From Kudoa neothunni (Eukaryota > Cnidaria): DNA of 64,000 bases. How positions within the stretch are numbered: position 1 is the first letter of the stretch; every line of letters starts with the position of its first letter. This document shows, one piece after another, positions 59,055 through 64,000 of the stretch. The position numbers were made by a program, and so were the translations under genes. The stretch spans positions 9,300,001-9,364,000 of the forward strand of contig OZ199838.1 in NCBI GenBank assembly GCA_964304625.1, read 5' to 3'. The notes below the pieces were generated by a model. It was not told the DNA's origin and did no database searches. It was given only the letters and a program-made list of their open reading frames with translations.

Positions 59055-61409
59055 CAGTCGAATCCCGTTTATCCGAATGATTTTTTAAAATTTGATTGAA
59101 AATGATGTAGATTCCAAATAAAAAAATTTAGTTTAACCGAAACTTCAGCAACCGCAATCCGAAACAACTTTTTGCTGAAATTTTCGGATAAAAATACCTT
59201 CAAGTCTGGATTAGTGCCTGGTTAAAATGACACTTACATTTATTTTGTTGATACATATGTTAGTTATTTATTCAATTTAAGTTTATGCTTGATTAATAGA
59301 AATAGCGTAACGTAGATAATATAGTATTTTATGTTCAAAATACAACCATGTTCATGATAAACGAGTAAATGTTGGGTAAAGACAAACGCTCTTACATCTT
59401 TACGTGAGTAATAAAATATAAAAATGGAATTCATTGGATTGTTTAATCATAAACTAGTAGTGACTTCATAAGACAAATGTATCCATGGAATTGACTCGAT
59501 TCAACAATGTTCACACATCAGTTTTTTCCCATAACATCCCCACGTTTAAGTCTTACTGAGTCTCAATAATCATTAATCAATATTAAATTGTTGGAATATG
59601 ACATATTTTAATTAATGAGGAAATTCTAAATATCGTTATGAAGAATTCTGGGAAAATACTCCTCATCGTTACTTTTTTATTCTTACCATCATTAGTAGTA
59701 CAACTCACAATATCTAAATAGGGAAGAAATTATAACTAAATTTAAGGCTAAAGTACGTTACACGGTATAAAGACACTTCCCGGAATCTGTCTCGACACAT
59801 CGGATCTAAAGAAAAAGCCGTGGACAGATAGCACATAGGTGTGACACTCGGACTCAGAACCTTGAGATAATGCGTTCGAATCTGCCGGTGGTCAAACTAT
59901 TGCTTCCGTGCCAGTGGGTCTCCATCCCATATTTGGGAGCTGTGGTTAACGTGTACGCTCGCTGTGGAGTGGGATGTACTGGCAGCCAGATTTGCGTGAA
60001 TAGGAGTTTGAATCTCCGGAACCCATCGAAAGGCAAAGTGATTTGCAGTTCCCGCAGAGCCAACGTCCTTAAAGGGATAGGGTTAGGGGTGGTGGTCGCC
60101 CTGAGACGAGGATGTTTAGTGGGTTAATGTCCCACACTACCGCATAAAGACAGGCGACGGGGTTTCATGTTACGTCCTGCGGTGCCTAAAGCGTTAATGG
60201 AAGAGGTCTGACCAACCAGAATTCCACAACCTAATAAGTTGCGCCAGGGGTTTTACCTTGTAAACAAAAAAAACCTAAAGTAAAACGCCAAAAATAAGAC
60301 AATTTAAATGGACTTCATTAATTACTATAAAGAAAGTTGATAAAATATCTTAAGAGGAAATTTTGTTCGAAATAATTATTTACAAAATTAGAGGGGAAAA
60401 ATTCCGATTTTGTATTGGTGACGCATCTGAATTCGCGTGTGGTTGCGTCTTAAATGGCCTCTTTTCGATTTATATGCGCACATATGACAGACTTAAACAT
60501 GATACTACGTTTCGTGCAGCTGCTAGCATTAAATATGTGGGTTAAATTATGATAAGAAGGCCATTTGTCCGCCCACGGAGTTAATCTCTACTACAATTGT
60601 GAGTTATTATTTCTTCAAGAATGACTCGGATGCGTTTCTCAGCAAGTACATGGAAAAAGTTGGCACTAAAAGTAATCCCGACCATTATCCTAATATTCTG
60701 GTTTATGAGGACCCTCCCACGATGAAATTTTCGTTTACAAACTTGAGATTCGTTTATTTTCTCAATCACATCAGCATCAGCAATAGGGAGCCGTTAATAA
60801 TGAAATATTCCACGTAAATTTCTCATATGTAGTTTTTCCATCCACATATGATTTCTTGTGACGATATTTTTGTTTGTTTCATTAATATGCCATTAATTTC
60901 AAATACATCATGAAAAATATTTTCCATAATGACATTTTGGCACCATAAAAAAGGATCATATCTTAATTTAAACCCGTTTCTTCCGTTGATAAGATCAAAA
61001 CACACGGTCATTCATTATGCTAAATTGTTTCAATGCCATAACTTGGTGACATTGGTCATAATCCTTCGTTTTAGGAATCAACTCAACATGCTGTAAATTC
61101 AATAATTTATTTATTACAATTTTTAAACTTAAAAACATCTTCTAGAAACCAATCGCCAATGAATAAGGAAGTCAAATTCATATTTCCGGTCAATTCGCGA
61201 ACACTTCCGACAGACGCCAAAAAGTGTACTTATACCGTACCGTACTCTAGCCCAAACAAACATTGAATAATGAAAAATAAAGTTTGTGGTCAACCTACAA
61301 TTTTTCCTCGTAGCACATGCGCATTTAGCGAACTTCGTTTAACAGGAATTTCAGTATCCGAAAGGAAAATCCTAGGTCCCAACATTTACGGATAAATGGG
61401 GGTCGACGG
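59055..61409. mobile_element. decayed Tigger/pogo-type element carrying a SINE
   Basis: TA (59053-59054) precedes CAGTCGAATCCCGTTTATCC on the left; the right end gives CCGTCGACCCCCATTTATCC on the complement, followed by TA at 61410-61411. Subterminal variants of the same word recur (near 59155-59200 and 61340-61380). The 2.36-kb length includes a 0.45-kb SINE insertion. Several small ORFs exist in 60360-61010, but none can be matched confidently to a Tigger transposase. Confidence 0.55.
59806..60289 (+). mobile_element. tRNA-derived SINE with target duplication
   Basis: The unit spans about 59820-60274 and is much more GC-rich than its surroundings. It is flanked by CTAAAGAAAAAGCC (59806-59819) and CTAAAGTAAAACGCC (60275-60289), a decayed target-site duplication. 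The head is tRNA-like, with an A-box-like TAGCACATAGGTGTGA and a good B box GCGTTCGAATC at 59871-59881. The body is unrelated to tRNA, and the 3' end is A-rich (AAACAAAAAAAA). This is the standard structure of a SINE moved by a LINE partner. Confidence 0.75.
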
Positions 61410-61557
61410 TATGTCTTTCCATTAATAGAAAAAACAACCTTGAAGTCCAAAATCCTGAGAAATCAATCTTATCTATACTGTTATAACTCAGAACACCAAA
61501 TAAACTAACAATATTTTTAAGGTCTGAATTTTTTTACGGAAAATTGATAGAAAACTC

Positions 61558-61860
61558 GGCACTGGTGGCGGAGTGTGGATCCCAGATTAAAGGGATTAAA
61601 AGATTACGCAGCTTTTTAATCTTTAAAAGTGAGTTTCAACTTGATTTCATTAATAACATCATCAGATCAGACTAATATTGAATTTTTGAGAAATTAAAAT
61701 ATTTTAAGAACGAATCAGCCATCGCGAAAAAGTTATGGGAGACCAATGAGCATTATAAAATACCGTAACTCCAAAATATACAGAAATCCTTCACACAGAA
61801 AGAACAAAATTTCTCCAAAGAAGAAAATATTTCTTGTGAATTAAAACGTGAGTTTTCAAA
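61558..61860. repeat. second copy of the 26.1-kb MITE family (partial)
   Basis: Starts GGCACTGGTGGCGGAGTGTG and shares GATTACGCAGCTTTTTAATC with the complement of 26510-26530. A right terminus could not be identified, so this copy is truncated or strongly diverged. Confidence 0.55.
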
Positions 61861-61984
61861 AATATATCAATATTTTTTAATCTTGGAGTACCTAACGACC
61901 AAATTTTAAAGCTGTCGAAAGGTTTTCGTTGAACGAAAAATCCATTATCCAATTTTGCCAACTTTTCAACGATGTCTGTTCATA

Positions 61985-62300
61985 TATTTTGAAAAAATGA
62001 CAATATGATTGATGGACGGGAGCATATTATTAAAATTTATGAGTCTGATGGCAAACGCAAAACATGGAGTTTGGTAGGTTACTAAAACGAAGATGGGTTT
62101 TTGGAGGGTACGGTGTAAACGGAAAAAGAGGTTATTTGTTTTACTGGATGATAGAATTGAGTATACTCTTCTATATAACGTAGGAATGTTTATAAAACCG
62201 GGAAGTATAATCCATTCTGACAAATGGCCATCAAATAAACTAATTCGAGAAATTCCTGTGGATTCTCCAAATAAACATGAAACCGTAAACCACTTTTAAA
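61985..62300 (+). pseudogene. ISXO2/Merlin transposase remnant
   Basis: Plus-strand fragments in changing frames give GKRKTWSL then GRLLKRRWVFGGYGVNGKRG, then RKKRLFVLLDDRIEYTLLYN, MFIKPGSIIHSDKW and NKHETVNHF. This matches the ISXO2 domain between the first and second catalytic blocks up to the H-K-T-V-N-H region. The first Asp and the final Asn-Glu block are not readable, and terminal repeats were not found. It is a different copy from the element at 1.3-2.2 kb. Confidence 0.6.
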
Positions 62301-62379
62301 ATTTTAAAGCTCTCATAACTGGTATTCATAAAAATTACGTTGTTTTAAAAATGCTAAGACATTTATAATAAAATACAAT

Positions 62380-63006
62380 TCAAACGGGAAGGAATGGATG
62401 ACTAGGGAAACATTTAACAAATATCTTTCTAATTTCGACAATATATTCACACGAAGTACAAGGGAGTTTACTACTTCTTAATAATGCCGTTTGCCACGCC
62501 GAAATTCATTCGTCCAATATCTCTTTTATATTCCTTACAATAAATTCAACTAACATTTTGCAAGTATTAGACCATGAAATCAGTTTCTCATTCAAATGAA
62601 ATTACAAAAATAATTTAATAGAAAGCCATATTGTTGCAGTTAGCAGTGATATAAATAAATCCTCCCAAGATTCGCTTAAAACATTGTTCCTAATCAACAA
62701 ATCATGAGGCGGTATATCAAAGGATATTGTGATTGTTTCAGAAAATATAGGTTTCCTGTAGTCAATGAATGCGAGCGTTCATCAAAAATTAATTTGTGCA
62801 ATAAAGAATTCTTATTTGGTAATTTAGAGATTATTCAAGAGGAAGTCATTATGCCTACATCAAAACACTTTGACGAGCTTGCTTCTTTTATTGTTGAATC
62901 TGCCAATTTTGAAATTGAAGATGAGCGAGTGGTAAAATTTATATCATCAAAAGATTCATTCAAATGTTTAAATGTGCAGATGAAATATACGACAGAGAGG
63001 AACTGA
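62380..63006 (+). pseudogene. Tigger (DDE_1) transposase remnant
   Basis: Reading frames on the plus strand give GKEWMTRETFNKYLSNFDNI, then LLLLNNAVCHAEIHSSNISF (second catalytic position is Asn), LTINSTNILQVLDHEI (third Asp), and finally the ORF 62704-63006 with DCFRKYRFPVVNECE and an acidic tail. The order and spacing follow the C-terminal half of a Tigger transposase. Frame breaks show it is inactive. Confidence 0.6.
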
Positions 63007-63099
63007 TTATCTGAACGAAATAATGAATTAAGATCATAAAATTACGACACACATTTAAAAACATAATTACAAATAACATATTGGTTCAATATATAGAGA

Positions 63100-63977
63100 T
63101 ATTTGTATGAATGAAATTAATTTCTTTAATTGTTTGGAAAAATGTAGTCGATGGCAAACAATCGTTAACACTATTTGATACTGACTGGTGAATCTCGTAA
63201 ACGATTTTAGACCAGAAACTTTCTGTTTTAATCTTTAATTGACTTCTAGATTCAAATGGAATAATTCCAAATATATCTTTTATCCAATCAGCAATATTTG
63301 AAATAGAGCCATTTTCTTCAGCTCATCTATTAAAATATTTAATGGACAATGAGATATATTGTAATTATCTGAATCAATTTTTATTATTGAGTTTATTTTT
63401 TGTTCTGTTTCATAACTTTTAGTTTCTTTTAAGAAACTGGTGATTGCAGAATAGTGATCTTTTATGTGTTTTAAACAGTTAAAGAAACTACACCATGGTA
63501 TGTCCAAAATACGAGGAATTTCCTTCTTTGTTTGAAAGTTATTTTAAGGAGAACCCAAAACCTCCTTTTATAATTACTATTTTTTGATAAAAAGGCGGAA
63601 AACCTTTTTATATCGGAAAAGTATTCATTTGTAGCTTTTTGACCTGCCAAATGAATAATGTGTGAAAAACATGGATTTCTAATGATAGCTGTATACATGA
63701 CCCTCTAATTCTTAAAATACTTGTTCATGTACTGTACTGAGTCAGAAACAATCGCAATGCATTTATCCCATTTTAAGTCGTACTAATTTGGTACACTAGA
63801 TATGTGACCAGCTATGATTACGGATTTGCATTTAACAGACCCCGAAGAATCAAGTATTATAACTCCTCGTTTACCGGTAAAACAAAAATGAAAAGAAGCT
63901 AATGTATTGAAAATCGGCCTATTTTTCGAATCAGGGGACTCACCAATGATTAAACTAAATCGTTCATCCATCATCAC
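63100..63977 (-). pseudogene. hAT-type transposase remnant running to the window edge
   Basis: Minus-strand pieces: 63977-63783 (DERFSLIIGESPDSKNRPIF, then IILDSSGSVKCKSVIIAGHI), a stretch with KCIAIVSDSVQYMNKYFK near 63740, 63698-63471 (RNPCFSHIIHLAGQKATNEY, DIKRFSAFLSKN) and 63507-63280 (DIPWCSFFNCLKHIKDHYSA). The Asp-containing S-D-S-x-x-Y-M block followed by a Cys/His block and the R-x-x-W-x-S motif is typical of DUF659/hAT transposases. Frame breaks occur between pieces; the N-terminus lies beyond 64000. Confidence 0.55.
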
Positions 63978-64000
63978 GGATTTAATGTTATCGACACCTT

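Noticed and set aside
59820-59890. Candidate functional tRNA gene at the head of the SINE
   Set aside because: The tRNA-like part has no closing acceptor stem and is fused to a 380-bp body with an A-rich tail and target duplication.
60363-61011. Small ORFs inside the 59-61 kb element as a possible host gene
   Set aside because: No domain, no consistent splicing and location inside inverted repeats; they are more likely decayed transposon sequence.

Overview
This is nuclear DNA of a eukaryote, very probably an animal. It is strongly AT-rich, it has no operons, and its protein genes are cut by many very short GT-AG introns (39-77 nt where I could place both ends). The two organic-anion-transporter (SLCO) genes, a CD39-like gene, SmB and NUDCD1 point to Metazoa. 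The combination of AT richness, tiny introns and a heavy load of decayed Merlin, hAT, piggyBac, Tigger and mariner-type DNA transposons would fit a reduced parasite such as a myxozoan cnidarian. That placement is inference and is not proven by the window.

Layout of host genes: a Mad3/BubR1-type checkpoint protein (7.2-9.0 kb, +); ASNSD1 (13.7-15.9 kb, +); a PKR1-like membrane protein (-) divergent from the exosome subunit EXOSC7 (+) at 22.5-23.9 kb; NUDCD1 (-) divergent from SmB/SNRPB (+) at 28.9-31.9 kb; a 480-residue BTB/POZ protein (35.3-37.2 kb, -); two SLCO transporters in tandem (37.9-40.1 and 46.7-49.1 kb, +); and a divergent ENTPD/CD39-fold membrane protein whose nucleotide-binding motifs are lost (55.1-56.9 kb, +). 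For BUB, EXOSC7, SNRPB, BTB, both SLCO genes and the CD39-like gene the exon phases close exactly. ASNSD1 and NUDCD1 each need one base added or removed in a homopolymer.

Most of the remainder is transposon debris: Merlin with perfect ends (1.3-2.2 kb) and a second remnant (62 kb); a mariner/IS630-type element (2.3-3.6 kb); several hAT MITEs, four with 8-bp target duplications; Tigger/pogo elements and MITEs (11.2-13.2, 24.8-26.0, 40.3-40.9, 51.7-53.1, 59.1-61.4, 62.4-63.0 kb); several piggyBac elements or remnants flanked by TTAA (19.4, 28.0, 33.3, 41.5, 44.5, 50.2 kb); a tRNA-derived SINE with target duplication nested in a Tigger-type element (59.8-60.3 kb); a gag-like ORF fragment (51.4 kb); and a hAT transposase remnant running off the right edge. 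No rRNA, clear functional tRNA, CRISPR or prokaryotic features were seen.

The most interesting points are the catalytically dead-looking but phase-intact CD39 homologue, the Mad3-type protein ending at its Bub3-binding motif, ASNSD1 without the amidotransferase nucleophile, a piggyBac-type MITE whose TTAA target forms the stop codon of NUDCD1, and near-palindromic subterminal motifs that differ between piggyBac families.
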